Source: Dactylosporangium aurantiacum (GTDB lineage Bacteria; Actinomycetota; Actinomycetes; Mycobacteriales; Micromonosporaceae). From it: a DNA stretch of 64,000 nt. Where the stretch lies: the NCBI RefSeq assembly GCF_000716715.1, contig NZ_JNYJ01000047.1, positions 1 through 64,000 on the forward strand. The letters are read 5' to 3'. Positions 28,712 through 37,407 of this stretch are shown here, in pieces. Within the stretch, counting starts at the first letter, position 1. Each line of letters starts with the position of its first letter. The notes below the pieces were generated by a model. It did not search any database. It was not told where the DNA came from and was given only the letters and a program-made list of their open reading frames with translations. The translations under genes were made by a program, and so were the position numbers.

Positions 28712-29650
28712 ATGAGCACCATGACACGACGGTCGCTGCTGCTGGCCGGGGCGGCGGCCGGGGCCGGGGCGGCCACCGCCGGGCTCGTCGCGCCGGGCAC
28801 GGCACACGCGGCGCGGACCAAGAACCTGCTGCTGGCCGGGCAGTTCGGCAACCTGAGCCTGGTGACCCCGGGCGGGGCGCTGCTCATGTACTACCACAAC
28901 AACTGGCAGTGGGGCAGCGGCTCGTGGCTCGGCCCGTTCCACCGCGGCGACGGCTTCCAGCGCTTCAGCCTGCTCGCCTCGACCGGCATCAACCACACGT
29001 ACGACAACCTCTACCTCGCCGTCGACAGCTCCGGCGTCTACGGCTACTACTGGTCCTACCTCGCCAACAACGGCGCCGGCGCCTGGCAGAACGGCGGCGC
29101 GCCGGTGGAGCTCGCGCCGCGCAGCTGGACCGGCTGGCAGAGCCTCAAGTTCCTGGTCAGCGGCGGCTACGACGACGGCATCGACCGTCCCGACGGCACC
29201 GAGCCCGGGAGCATCTTCTACACGGTCGACACGCAGGGCCGGCTGTACTGGCACCGGTACGTCGGCGTCCCGGGCGTGAACGGGCACTGGGCGCTCAACA
29301 GCGGCCGCCAGATCGGCATCGGCTGGAACGGCTTCGTCTACGTCACCGCCGAGCCCGAAGGCACCGTGTGGGGCGTCGACGCCGACGGCAACCTGCGCTG
29401 GTACCGGTACCGGCACGCCAGGCGGGGCGACGGCGACACCTGGGAGGCCGGAGCCGGCACCGTCGTCGGGACCGGCTGGCGGGGCGGCACGTACGGTTTC
29501 CAGACCGTGCAGTCGGGCGGCCAGGGCCGGATGTACATGGTCGACCGCGACGGCGACCTGCGGTGGAACTACGACGCCTGGTACCGCTACGAGTACCCGT
29601 CCTGGTATTACCAGACGGACCCGCCGAAGATCGGCACCGGCTGGATGTAG
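28712..29650 (+). CDS. Tat-exported tachylectin-like beta-propeller protein
   Basis: A 312-residue secreted protein with a twin-arginine signal ([15 protein letters not shown], cleavage near AHA). The mature part consists of about five repeats of roughly 45 residues rich in Trp, Tyr and Gly ([32 protein letters not shown] ends), matching tachylectin-2-type propellers that bind N-acetyl sugars. GGGAGGAC lies before ATG 28712. It probably binds glycans outside the cell. Confidence 0.83.
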   Translation: MSTMTRRSLLLAGAAAGAGAATAGLVAPGTAHAARTKNLLLAGQFGNLSLVTPGGALLMYYHNNWQWGSGSWLGPFHRGDGFQRFSLLASTGINHTYDNLYLAVDSSGVYGYYWSYLANNGAGAWQNGGAPVELAPRSWTGWQSLKFLVSGGYDDGIDRPDGTEPGSIFYTVDTQGRLYWHRYVGVPGVNGHWALNSGRQIGIGWNGFVYVTAEPEGTVWGVDADGNLRWYRYRHARRGDGDTWEAGAGTVVGTGWRGGTYGFQTVQSGGQGRMYMVDRDGDLRWNYDAWYRYEYPSWYYQTDPPKIGTGWM

Positions 29651-29659
29651 CGCCCGGGC

Positions 29660-30355
29660 TCACGCGGCCCCGGGGCCGGCCAGGAGCGCGGCCAGCTCGA
29701 CCGGCCGGCTCAGCGGCGCGTCGTGCCCGCTGTCGATCAGCCGGTACGGCGCACCGCCGGCGCGCAGCCGCCGCAGGGTGACCGAGGCCGGGTACCCGGG
29801 CGGCGTGCCGGTGCAGAACAGGTGCGTGCGCGGTACCGCCGCCGACGCCACCGTCTGTGCGGGCATCGGATCCAGGGAGGGCGCCAGCGGGGTGGGGCAC
29901 AGCCGGGCGTTCATCCAGGCGACCGTGTCCGGGTCGAGGGACGGGTCCGCGGCCGGGTCGAGCGGCTTCGCGGGCAGCCACAGGTCCCGCGGCAGGTCGG
30001 GCACCGGGCCGAGCAGCCCGGCGGCGCGCTCGCCCGGCAGCGGCTCGGGCGCGTCGAGGAAGACGAGCCGGGCCAGGCGGTCCGCGCACCGGCGGGCCGC
30101 GGCGGCGATCGCGACGCCGCCCAGGCTGTGCCCGGCCAGCACGACGTCGCGCAGGTCCTCCTCGGCCAGCAGGTTGGCGATGTCGAGGGCCCAGGTGTCC
30201 AGGCTCGGCGGCTCGGCGGTGAGGTGCCGGCGGTCGCCCATCCCGGTCAGCGACGGCGTGTGCACCTCGTGCCCGGCGGCGGCGAGGGCGCGCCGGACCC
30301 GGGACCAGGCCCACCCGCCGCGGAAGGCGCCGTGCACGAGGACGAACACGGTCAC
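29660..30355 (-). CDS. Alpha/beta hydrolase
   Basis: A 231-residue soluble hydrolase. It has the oxyanion His-Gly in LVHGAFRGGWAW, the nucleophile elbow GHSLGGVA, an acid near LDAPEP or later, and the catalytic His in IDSGHDAPLSRP. It resembles the salicylate-esterase/hydroxynitrile-lyase-like group. GTG 30355 overlaps the upstream gene's stop (GTGA), so the two are translated together. Confidence 0.87.
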   Translation of the reverse strand: MTVFVLVHGAFRGGWAWSRVRRALAAAGHEVHTPSLTGMGDRRHLTAEPPSLDTWALDIANLLAEEDLRDVVLAGHSLGGVAIAAAARRCADRLARLVFLDAPEPLPGERAAGLLGPVPDLPRDLWLPAKPLDPAADPSLDPDTVAWMNARLCPTPLAPSLDPMPAQTVASAAVPRTHLFCTGTPPGYPASVTLRRLRAGGAPYRLIDSGHDAPLSRPVELAALLAGPGAA

Positions 30356-30663
30356 GGCCGGTCCTCCAGGACGACCTCGCCGATGGTGCGCGGGTAGGTG
30401 TCGTACGGGCGCAGGTGCTCGTACATGGCCTCGGTGTGCGCGACGTAGCCCGGGGTGCGGGTCGCCTCGGCGTAGGACTCGGCCGTGTCGAACAGGCGGA
30501 TGTGCGTGAAGTGCGTCGGGTCCTCCACGTCGCGGACCAGCCAGCGGCCGCGGAAGCCGGGGTGGGCGGCGAAGAACTCGGCGAAGCGGGCGGACAGGGC
30601 GATGTACGCCTCGGCGTGCCCCTCCGCGTCCAGGGTCCAGGCCTGGCTGACCACGACGTGCAT
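30352..30663 (-). CDS. Small dimeric ferredoxin-fold protein (ABM/NIPSNAP-like)
   Basis: A 103-residue protein with an alpha/beta-barrel pattern (MHVVVSQAW start, SARFAEFFAAHPGFRGRWLV, HFTHIRLFDTAESYAEA). It resembles antibiotic-biosynthesis-monooxygenase or NIPSNAP-type dimers. It is coupled to the hydrolase gene; joint action on an aromatic or ester compound is possible but unproven. Confidence 0.7.
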   Translation of the reverse strand: MHVVVSQAWTLDAEGHAEAYIALSARFAEFFAAHPGFRGRWLVRDVEDPTHFTHIRLFDTAESYAEATRTPGYVAHTEAMYEHLRPYDTYPRTIGEVVLEDRP

Positions 30664-30734
30664 GACACTCCCCTCGTTCCGCTGTGCGAACCGATGTTTC
30701 CATCAGTTCGCCGCGGAGGGAAGTCCCGGCCGGG

Positions 30735-30923
30735 TCAGTCCCGCCCGAGGAGGGCCACCACCCGGGCGGCGCGGTCGCGCAGCAGGTCCAGGGTGGTGTC
30801 GTCGAAGTCGTGCGGCCGCACGTCCAGGACGCACAGGCCGCCGAGGACGTGACCCCCGGCGCTGACCAGCGGCGCGCCGGCGTAGCTGCGGATGCCCTCG
30901 TCGCGCACCGCTATTGGGCACAT
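30735..30923 (-). pseudogene. C-terminal fragment of a GAF-domain protein
   Basis: Sixty-two codons encode the end of a GAF domain (RDEGIRSYAGAPLVSAGG, GHVLGGLCVLDVRP, then a helix). The N-terminal two thirds of the domain cannot be found upstream (30924-31085), where the sequence changes abruptly. A truncated remnant, not a likely functional protein. Confidence 0.6.
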
Positions 30924-31085
30924 GTCAATGATGTTGTCGGGCTGAATGTCTCGGCTGCCGCCGCGGCGGGTCCCCCGTGCGAGCTACGGGCGATGTCCAC
31001 CGCACGGTGACGCCGCGACGGCGGTGCATCCATAGCGTTCGGAGTGGCCGTGGCGGGGTGCCGCGGGGATCTCATTGAAGGAGCC

Positions 31086-31925
31086 ATGATGCGACTGCTC
31101 AAGCAGCTCGCGGCCGTCGCGGCGGTCGCGTTCGCCGGCAGCCTGGCGGTCGGCGCGGCACGGTGGAACGTGCCGCTGACCCTGGTGCTGGGAGTGGCGA
31201 CGGCGGTGCTGTCGCTACTGGCGTACGCGTGGGTGGTGCGGCGCACCGAGCGCCGGGCGCCCGTCGAGGTCGCCGCGCGGGGAGCCGGGCCGAAGCTGGG
31301 GCGCGGGGTGCTCGTCGGCTTCGCGATGTTCGCCGCGGTCGTGGCGGCCATCGCCGTCACCGGCGGCTACCGGGTGCACGGCTGGGGCTCCGCGGGAGGC
31401 GCGGTGGCGCTGGTCGGGTTCATGGCCGCCGCGGCGGTGACCGAGGAGCTGCTCTTCCGCGGAGTGCTGTTCCGCATCGTCGAGGAGCGCCTCGGCACGT
31501 GGGGCGCGCTGCTGCTCACCGCGCCGCTGTTCGGGCTGGCGCACCTGCCGAACCCGAACGCGACGCTGTGGAGCGCGCTCGCCGTCGCGGTCGAGGCCGG
31601 GGCGCTGCTCGCCGCCGTGTACGCCGCGACCCGCAACCTGTGGGTGCCGATCGGCGTGCACTTCGGCTGGAACTTCGCCGGCGGTGGCGTGTTCGGCACC
31701 GACGTGTCCGGCAAGGACGCCCCGCAGGGGCTCCTGGACGGGGTCACGTCGGGCCCGGCGGTGCTCAGCGGCGGCGGGTTCGGCCCCGAGGGCAGCGTGT
31801 GGGCGCTGCTGGCCGGGGTGGCGTTGACCGCGGTGTTCCTGCGCCTGGCCCGGCGGCGGGGCACCATGGTGCCCCGCCGAGGCCGCACCGCCCCCGCCGA
31901 CCCGGCCGCTACGCTCGCACCGTGA
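31086..31925 (+). CDS. CPBP-family intramembrane metalloprotease
   Basis: A 279-residue polytopic membrane protein with about seven hydrophobic segments. The CPBP/Rce1 motifs are present: EELLFRGVLFR (double Glu plus Arg), a His in FGLAHLPNP, and HFGWNF. A GAAGGAG site precedes ATG 31086. The stop overlaps the next kinase gene (GTGA), tying it to the two-component system downstream. The substrate is unknown. Confidence 0.88.
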   Translation: MMRLLKQLAAVAAVAFAGSLAVGAARWNVPLTLVLGVATAVLSLLAYAWVVRRTERRAPVEVAARGAGPKLGRGVLVGFAMFAAVVAAIAVTGGYRVHGWGSAGGAVALVGFMAAAAVTEELLFRGVLFRIVEERLGTWGALLLTAPLFGLAHLPNPNATLWSALAVAVEAGALLAAVYAATRNLWVPIGVHFGWNFAGGGVFGTDVSGKDAPQGLLDGVTSGPAVLSGGGFGPEGSVWALLAGVALTAVFLRLARRRGTMVPRRGRTAPADPAATLAP

Positions 31926-33076
31926 TCGACCTGCGGCACCTCCGGGACCGGTGGCGGCGCCTGCCCGTCATGGTCCGGGACCTCCCCCTCGGGCTGCTGC
32001 TCGCCGTCGCGTCGCTGGTGCCGGCCCTGCACCACCGCGGCACCCAGCTCGGCGACCTGCCGGGCCGGCCGATGGACGGGCTCGCGGTCGCGGTGCTCAC
32101 CCTGGAGTGCCTGCCGCTGGCGGTGCGCCGCCGCTGGCCGGCCGCGTGCCTGCTGCTGGTGTCGGCGGGGTTCGCCGCCGACCAGCTGCTCGGCTACCAC
32201 ATGGTCGCCGGCACGGCGCTGCCCGTCGCGCTGCTGAGCGCCGCGGCCCACCTGGAGCGGCACCGGCGCACGGTCCTGGTGGTGGTGTCGGCGGCGTACG
32301 TGCCGCTGGCCGTCGCCCTCGACCGGGGCGGCTCCACCGAGGGGGCGGCCGGGTTCGTCACGTTCTACCTGGCGCTGGCGATCGCGTGGGGCGCCGGGGC
32401 GTGGCTGCGCACGACCCGGGCCGCCGAGGCGGAGCTGCGCCGGCACGTCGCCGAGCGGACCGCCGCCGCCGAGCGGGCCCGCATCGCCGGCGAGCTGCAC
32501 GACATCGTGACGCACCACGTGACGGCGATGGTGGTGCAGGCGGAGGCGGCGCGGTACCTGACTGCCGCGCCCGACCGGCTCGACCAGGCGCTGACCGCGA
32601 TCACCGACACCGGCCGGCGGGCCATCACGGACCTGCGGCACCTGCTGGACCTGCTCAACCCGGAGCACGGCACCGGGCCGCGCACGCCGTCCGCCGGTGC
32701 GGTGCCCACCCTCGTGGCGCAGGCCCGGCAGGCGGGGCAGCCGGTGGAGCTGCACGAGGACGGCACCCCCGCGCAGCCGCCCGGCAGCGCCGAGGCGGCC
32801 GCGTACCGGGTCGTGCAGGAGGCCCTGACCAACGCGCTCAAGCACGCCCACGGCAGCCGCACCACCGTGCACGTGCGGCACGGCGGCGAACGGACCACGG
32901 TGGAGGTCAGCACCGACGGCCCGGTCCCGCACCCCGCGGCGCCCACCGGCGGCGGGCGCGGCCTCGCCGGGCTGCGCGAGCGCGTCGGCGTGCTCGGCGG
33001 CGAGTTCAGCGCCGGCGCCGGGCCGGAAGGCGGCTTCGTCGTGCGGGCCAGCATCCCCACCGGGCACCCGTCGTGA
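31922..33076 (+). CDS. NarL-type sensor histidine kinase
   Basis: A 384-residue kinase. The N-terminal half (about 1-160) holds five or six hydrophobic helices. The HisKA_3 dimerisation motif has its His in GELHDIVTHHVTAM. The ATPase part shows VVQEALTNALKHA and GGGRGLAGLRERV. It is coupled to the response regulator by a GTGA overlap and to the CPBP protease upstream. The signal is unknown, probably envelope-related. Confidence 0.9.
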   Translation: MIDLRHLRDRWRRLPVMVRDLPLGLLLAVASLVPALHHRGTQLGDLPGRPMDGLAVAVLTLECLPLAVRRRWPAACLLLVSAGFAADQLLGYHMVAGTALPVALLSAAAHLERHRRTVLVVVSAAYVPLAVALDRGGSTEGAAGFVTFYLALAIAWGAGAWLRTTRAAEAELRRHVAERTAAAERARIAGELHDIVTHHVTAMVVQAEAARYLTAAPDRLDQALTAITDTGRRAITDLRHLLDLLNPEHGTGPRTPSAGAVPTLVAQARQAGQPVELHEDGTPAQPPGSAEAAAYRVVQEALTNALKHAHGSRTTVHVRHGGERTTVEVSTDGPVPHPAAPTGGGRGLAGLRERVGVLGGEFSAGAGPEGGFVVRASIPTGHPS

Positions 33077-33729
33077 CCGCGCCGGTCCGGGTGCTGGTCT
33101 GCGACGACCAGGCGCTGATCCGCACCGGTTTCGCCACCATCATCGACGCCCAGCCCGACCTGGAGGTGGTCGGCGAGTGCGGCGACGGCCGGGCCGCGGT
33201 CGACCTCGCCGCCCGGCTGCACCCCGACGTGGTGGTGATGGACGTGCGCATGCCGGTGCTCGACGGCATCGAGGCGACCCGTCTGCTGGCCGGCGCCGGC
33301 GTGGCCCGGCCGGTGAAGGTGCTCGTGGTGACCACGTTCAACCTGGACGAGTACGTGTACGAGGCGCTGCGCGCCGGCGCGAGCGGGTTCCTGCTCAAGG
33401 ACGCCCCACCGGCGCAGCTGCTGGAGGGCATCCGCACCGTGGCGGCCGGGGCCGCGCTGCTGGCGCCCGAGGTGACCCGGCGGCTGGTCGGCCGGTACGC
33501 GGCCCGCATCCGCCCGCCCGAGGCCCGCCGCGACGCGGCGCTGACCCCGCGGGAGCTGGAGGTGCTGCGGCTCATCGCCGAGGGCCTGTCCAACCAGGAG
33601 ATCGCCGCGGCCTTGGTGATCAGCCAAGAGACGGTGAAGACGTACGTGTCGCGCATCCTGACCAAGCTCACCCTGCGCGACCGCGTCCAGGCGGTGGTCT
33701 ACGCCTACCGCACCGGGCTGGTGTCCTGA
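33073..33729 (+). CDS. NarL/LuxR-family response regulator
   Basis: A 218-residue regulator. The receiver has DDQ, the phospho-acceptor in VVVMDVRMPVLDG and the Lys in FLLKDAP. The LuxR helix-turn-helix is LTPRELEVLRLIAEGLSNQEIA through ETVKTYVSRILTKL (read in two pieces). It is partner of the preceding kinase. Targets probably include its own operon. Confidence 0.93.
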   Translation: MTAPVRVLVCDDQALIRTGFATIIDAQPDLEVVGECGDGRAAVDLAARLHPDVVVMDVRMPVLDGIEATRLLAGAGVARPVKVLVVTTFNLDEYVYEALRAGASGFLLKDAPPAQLLEGIRTVAAGAALLAPEVTRRLVGRYAARIRPPEARRDAALTPRELEVLRLIAEGLSNQEIAAALVISQETVKTYVSRILTKLTLRDRVQAVVYAYRTGLVS

Positions 33730-33781
33730 GCTGCTGCGGCCGACCCTGGCCGGCCGCGGCCCGCAGCGGGGCTGAGCGGGG

Positions 33782-34357
33782 TCACCGCACGCGCAGACCG
33801 TCGACGAGGACGCCGACGATGCGCCGGGCGTGGTCCGGGCCGCGGCCCGGCACCGGCTGGCAGAGCTGGGTGATCGCGTACAGCAGGTCCTCGGCGCCGA
33901 CGTCGGGGCGGATCGAGCCGTCGGCCACGGCGGCGTCCAGCAGCGCGGTGAGCACCGGCTCCAGGCGCTGGTGGAAGTAGCCCGGCAGGCCCGCGAACGC
34001 CGGATCGCCCGAGTGCAGCGCCGAGGCGAGGCCGCGCTTGGTGCCGAGCAGGTCGGTGAACCGGTCGATCCACCGGTCCAGCGCCTCGGCCGGTGGGTGC
34101 CGGGCGGCCAGCGCCGGGCCGGCCTCGGCGACGGCGTCGATGCCGCCCTCCACCACGGCCTTGACCAGGTCGGCGCGCTGCGGGAAATGCCGGTACAGGG
34201 TGCCGACGCCGACCCCGGCCAGGTCGGTGATCTCCTTCGCCGGCGCGTCGACGCCGGAGGTGTCGAAGACCTTCCGGGCGGCCTCGAGCAACGCCTCGAC
34301 GTTGCGCCGCGCGTCGGCCCGCCGGCGCGGCGCCGGTCCGGTCGCATCCTGGGTCAC
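33782..34357 (-). CDS. TetR-family regulator
   Basis: A 191-residue repressor; GTG 34357 is chosen because GGGAGGAG lies just upstream, and ATG 34375 is also in frame. The DNA-binding helix region is AKEITDLAGVGVGTLYRHFP. The C-terminal domain resembles SbtR-like (AEALDRWIDRFTDLLGTKRG). It is divergent from the aldo/keto reductase gene and shares a long palindrome with it. Confidence 0.9.
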   Translation of the reverse strand: MTQDATGPAPRRRADARRNVEALLEAARKVFDTSGVDAPAKEITDLAGVGVGTLYRHFPQRADLVKAVVEGGIDAVAEAGPALAARHPPAEALDRWIDRFTDLLGTKRGLASALHSGDPAFAGLPGYFHQRLEPVLTALLDAAVADGSIRPDVGAEDLLYAITQLCQPVPGRGPDHARRIVGVLVDGLRVR

Positions 34358-34379
34358 CGGGCTCCTCCCTTGCATAACC

Positions 34380-34415
34380 GGAATCGCTTTCCGTATAGTT
34401 CCGGAAAGCGATTCC
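34380..34415. promoter_or_regulatory. 14-bp inverted repeat operator between tetR and the aldo/keto reductase gene
   Basis: GGAATCGCTTTCCG (34380-34393) and its exact complement (34402-34415) flank an 8-bp centre. It lies in the divergent promoter, 23 bp before the TetR GTG. Probably the TetR operator; two overlapping dimer sites could fit. Confidence 0.75.
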
Positions 34416-34472
34416 ACTTCTGCCGCAGCCTACGCCACGCACCACCGTCCCACCAGCGCAGGGAGACGTTCC

Positions 34473-35492
34473 ATGCAGTACCGCACGCTCGGCCGCACCG
34501 GCATCAAGGTCAGCCCGTACGGCCTCGGTGCCCTCATGTTCGCCACCACCATGGGCAACGCGCCCGAGGAGTCGGCCCGCATCATCCACAAGGCCCTCGA
34601 CGCCGGCATCAACCTCATCGACACCGCCGACGCCTACGGCGACTCGGAGGAGGTCGTCGGCAAGGCCCTGCAGGGCCGCCGCGACGGCGTCGTGCTCGCC
34701 ACCAAGTTCGGCCGCCCGGACGGGCAGGACCCCAACCGGCAGGGCGGCTCGCGGCGCTGGATCGTCACCGCCGTCGAGCGCTCGCTGCGCCGCCTGCGCA
34801 CCGACCACATCGACCTGTACCAGCTGCACCGGCCCGACCCGGACACCGACATCGAGGAGACCCTCGCGGCGCTGACCGACCTCATCGCCGCCGGCAAGGT
34901 CCGCGCGATCGGCGCGTCGCAGAGCCCCGCCAGCAGCATCGTCGAGGCCCGGTGGGTCGCCGAACGGCGCGGCCTCACCCCGTTGCACACCGAGCAGCCC
35001 GCGTACTCCATCCTCAACCGCGGCATCGAACGCGAGATCCTGCCCACCACCCAGCGCTTCGGCATCGGCACCCTCGTCTGGGGGCCGCTCGGCCAGGGCA
35101 TGCTCACCGGCCGCATCCGCCGCGACGCGGGCACCGACGTGCGCCGCGCCGGGCTCGTGCGGCACCTCAGCGACGAGCGCCGTGTCGACGTCGTCGAGCG
35201 GCTCATCCCCCTCGCCGCCGAGGCGGGCCTGCCGATGACCCACCTCGCGATGGCGTTCGCGATCGCCCATCCCGGTGTCACCACCGCGCTGGTCGGTGCG
35301 CGCACCATGGCGCATCTCGACGCGCTGCTCACCGGCCTGGACGTCACCCTCGACGACGACCTGCTCGACCGCATCGACGCGATCGTCCCGCCGGGCACCG
35401 ACGTCGGCGTCCTCGACCAGGCCCACCAGCCGCCGGCCCTGACCGAGCCGGCCCTGCGGCGGCGGCCGCCGGCCGCACGCGCCGCCGCCTGA
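34473..35492 (+). CDS. Aldo/keto reductase
   Basis: A 339-residue NADPH-dependent oxidoreductase. Catalytic Asp and Tyr are in INLIDTADAYGDSEE, Lys in VLATKFG, His in LYQLHRPD, and NADPH contacts in the VGART region. A GGGAGA site precedes ATG 34473. The last 25 residues are an Ala/Arg/Pro tail. Expression is probably derepressed by a TetR ligand that may be its substrate. Confidence 0.9.
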   Translation: MQYRTLGRTGIKVSPYGLGALMFATTMGNAPEESARIIHKALDAGINLIDTADAYGDSEEVVGKALQGRRDGVVLATKFGRPDGQDPNRQGGSRRWIVTAVERSLRRLRTDHIDLYQLHRPDPDTDIEETLAALTDLIAAGKVRAIGASQSPASSIVEARWVAERRGLTPLHTEQPAYSILNRGIEREILPTTQRFGIGTLVWGPLGQGMLTGRIRRDAGTDVRRAGLVRHLSDERRVDVVERLIPLAAEAGLPMTHLAMAFAIAHPGVTTALVGARTMAHLDALLTGLDVTLDDDLLDRIDAIVPPGTDVGVLDQAHQPPALTEPALRRRPPAARAAA

Positions 35493-35505
35493 GGACACCA
35501 GCGTA

Positions 35506-35536
35506 AGGGCCGCCGGGGCGATGCCCCGGCGGCCCT
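35506..35536. terminator. Bidirectional terminator hairpin
   Basis: AGGGCCGCCGGGGC (35506-35519) pairs perfectly with GCCCCGGCGGCCCT (35523-35536) around a 3-nt loop, between two convergent stop codons (35492 and 35553). A 14-bp GC stem without U-run. Confidence 0.8.
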
Positions 35537-35552
35537 CGGTGACGCCGCGCCG

Positions 35553-37403
35553 TTACTGCAGCGAGGCGTCGTCGACGATGAGCGGGTCGGTGCCCGCCGT
35601 CGTCTCGACGTAGAACGTGGCACCGGTCAGCGTCCCGGACCACGACACGGTCGCGGTGCCGCTCAGCTGGGTCCAGCCGTTGGTGTTCACGGTCGTCGCC
35701 GGGGCCAGCTGCACGTAGCTCGTCGTGCCGTTGGCGGTGACCGCGAGCATCGCCTTCGCGCTCGGCGTGCCCGAGCCCGAACGCACCCACACGCTGGTCG
35801 CGTAGCTCTTGCCGTTGACCAGCTTCGACGTCACGTCCTGCGCGACGCCGTTCCACGCCGCGGTGCGGCCGGACAGCTGCAGCGACCGGCTGCCGCTGTG
35901 CGCCACGGAGGTGTTCGACGACAGCGTGCCCGTGCCGAAGACGCCCCAGCCGGACGTGCCGTCCTCCGCGCCGCCGTTGGTGAGGATGTTGCCCGTGCTG
36001 CTCCCACCGCCGGCGAACTGCCACCAGTTGACGTTGAACAGGTTGCCGCTGCCGCCGGTGAACTTCAGGTACAGGTCGTGGGTGCCGGTGGCGCCGCTGA
36101 CCGGGCAGGTGACCGTCGTCCAGGTCTGCCAGCCGCCGGTGCCGCCGACCGTGCAGGTCCCGACGAGCGTGCCGTTGACGCTGTCGAGGCGCACCTCGAT
36201 GCGCCCGCCGCTGGTCGCCGAGGCGACCCTGGCGGTGAACGATGTCGCTCCCCCGCCGAACGCCACGCCCTTGACCTTGATCGAGTCACCGTTCTCGATC
36301 CAGCCGACGTTCATGCCGCCCTCGCTGGAGGGTTCGGTCTCCACGCCGGTCTCCCAGGCGATCGTCTCCGCCTCCTGCCGCACGTACGGGTCGAGCGTCC
36401 CGACCTGCGGCGCACCACCGGTGGTCATGTTGATCGTCGGGATGCTGCCGTCGGCGTTGTAGCTGAACCTCTCCACGGCCACCGACCTGGTGTAGCCGCC
36501 ACCGCCCGGCAGTGCGCCGTTGTGGTAGAAGAAATACGAGTTACCGGCGTAGTCGATGATCCCGGGGTGGTTGGTGAAGCTGCTGCCCTGCGTCGGCATG
36601 ACCGTGCCGCGGTAGGTCCACGGCCCGGTCGGGCTGGACGCGGTCGAGTAGCCGATGAACTCCGAGCAGCACTTCGCGGCGAAGACGTTGTAGTAGGTGT
36701 TCCCGCGCTGGTACACCCACGGCCCCTCCTCGTAGAGGGTGGGCCGGCTGGCGTTGCCGGTGCGGGTGCCGAACCCGGCGGTGGTCAGCGGGATCTGGGT
36801 CACCGAGCCCGAGTAGGAGATCATGTCGGTGTTCAGCCGCACGTACCACAGGTTCGGGTTGCCCCAGTACAGGTACGCCTGGCCGTTGTCGTCGATGAAC
36901 ACCGTCGGGTCGATCTCGTTGTTCTCCACCAGCGGCCGGCCGATGGCGTCGGTGAACGGCCCGGTCGGGCTGTTGGACACGCCGACGCCGATCGCCATCC
37001 GGCCGGTCGAGCGGTTCGTCACCGGCACGTACCAGTAGAACTTGCCGTTGCGGTTGACGACCTGGCCGGCCCACGCGTTGGCGCTGGCCCAGCTGAACGT
37101 GGTGAGGCTCATCGGCGAGCCGTGGTCGGTCCAGTTCACCATGTCCGTGGTCGAGTAGACCCGCCACTCCTTCATCGTGAAGTAGGTCGAGTTGTCCTCG
37201 TCGTGTCCGGTGTACAGGTAGACCCGGCCGTTGTAGACCAGCGGGGCGGGGTCGGCGGTGTAGATCGTCTGCACGATCGGGTTGTCGGCCCGGGCGGACG
37301 GCACGAACACCGCCACGACGGCCAGCAGCGTCACCACCCAGGCGGCGGTGAGCAGCGTCCGGCGCCGCAGCACGGCCCCGAGCCCGGAGATGGTCGCGGT
37401 CAT
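35553..37403 (-). CDS. Secreted GH43 arabinoxylan-active glycosidase with CBM6 and a C-terminal CBM4/9-like domain
   Basis: A 616-residue exported enzyme. An N-terminal signal/anchor (RRRTLLTAAWVVTLLAVVAV, cleaved near ARA) precedes the GH43 five-blade propeller (about 40-340): catalytic base Asp in YTADPAPLVYNG, the second Asp in NEIDPTVFIDDNGQAYL, and the acid Glu in YEEGPWVY. CBM6 follows (about 345-470: RQEAETIAWETG to FNVNWWQF), then a CBM4/9-like sandwich (about 480-616). The likely substrate is arabinoxylan or xylo-oligosaccharide. It begins five bases after the GH27 stop, last in a co-directional unit. Confidence 0.9.
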   Translation of the reverse strand: MTATISGLGAVLRRRTLLTAAWVVTLLAVVAVFVPSARADNPIVQTIYTADPAPLVYNGRVYLYTGHDEDNSTYFTMKEWRVYSTTDMVNWTDHGSPMSLTTFSWASANAWAGQVVNRNGKFYWYVPVTNRSTGRMAIGVGVSNSPTGPFTDAIGRPLVENNEIDPTVFIDDNGQAYLYWGNPNLWYVRLNTDMISYSGSVTQIPLTTAGFGTRTGNASRPTLYEEGPWVYQRGNTYYNVFAAKCCSEFIGYSTASSPTGPWTYRGTVMPTQGSSFTNHPGIIDYAGNSYFFYHNGALPGGGGYTRSVAVERFSYNADGSIPTINMTTGGAPQVGTLDPYVRQEAETIAWETGVETEPSSEGGMNVGWIENGDSIKVKGVAFGGGATSFTARVASATSGGRIEVRLDSVNGTLVGTCTVGGTGGWQTWTTVTCPVSGATGTHDLYLKFTGGSGNLFNVNWWQFAGGGSSTGNILTNGGAEDGTSGWGVFGTGTLSSNTSVAHSGSRSLQLSGRTAAWNGVAQDVTSKLVNGKSYATSVWVRSGSGTPSAKAMLAVTANGTTSYVQLAPATTVNTNGWTQLSGTATVSWSGTLTGATFYVETTAGTDPLIVDDASLQ

Positions 37404-37407
37404 CCGG

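Noticed and set aside
30664..31085. Possible full-length GAF gene upstream of the fragment
   Set aside because: No frame carries the N-terminal GAF motifs; only the C-terminal 62 codons are recognisable.
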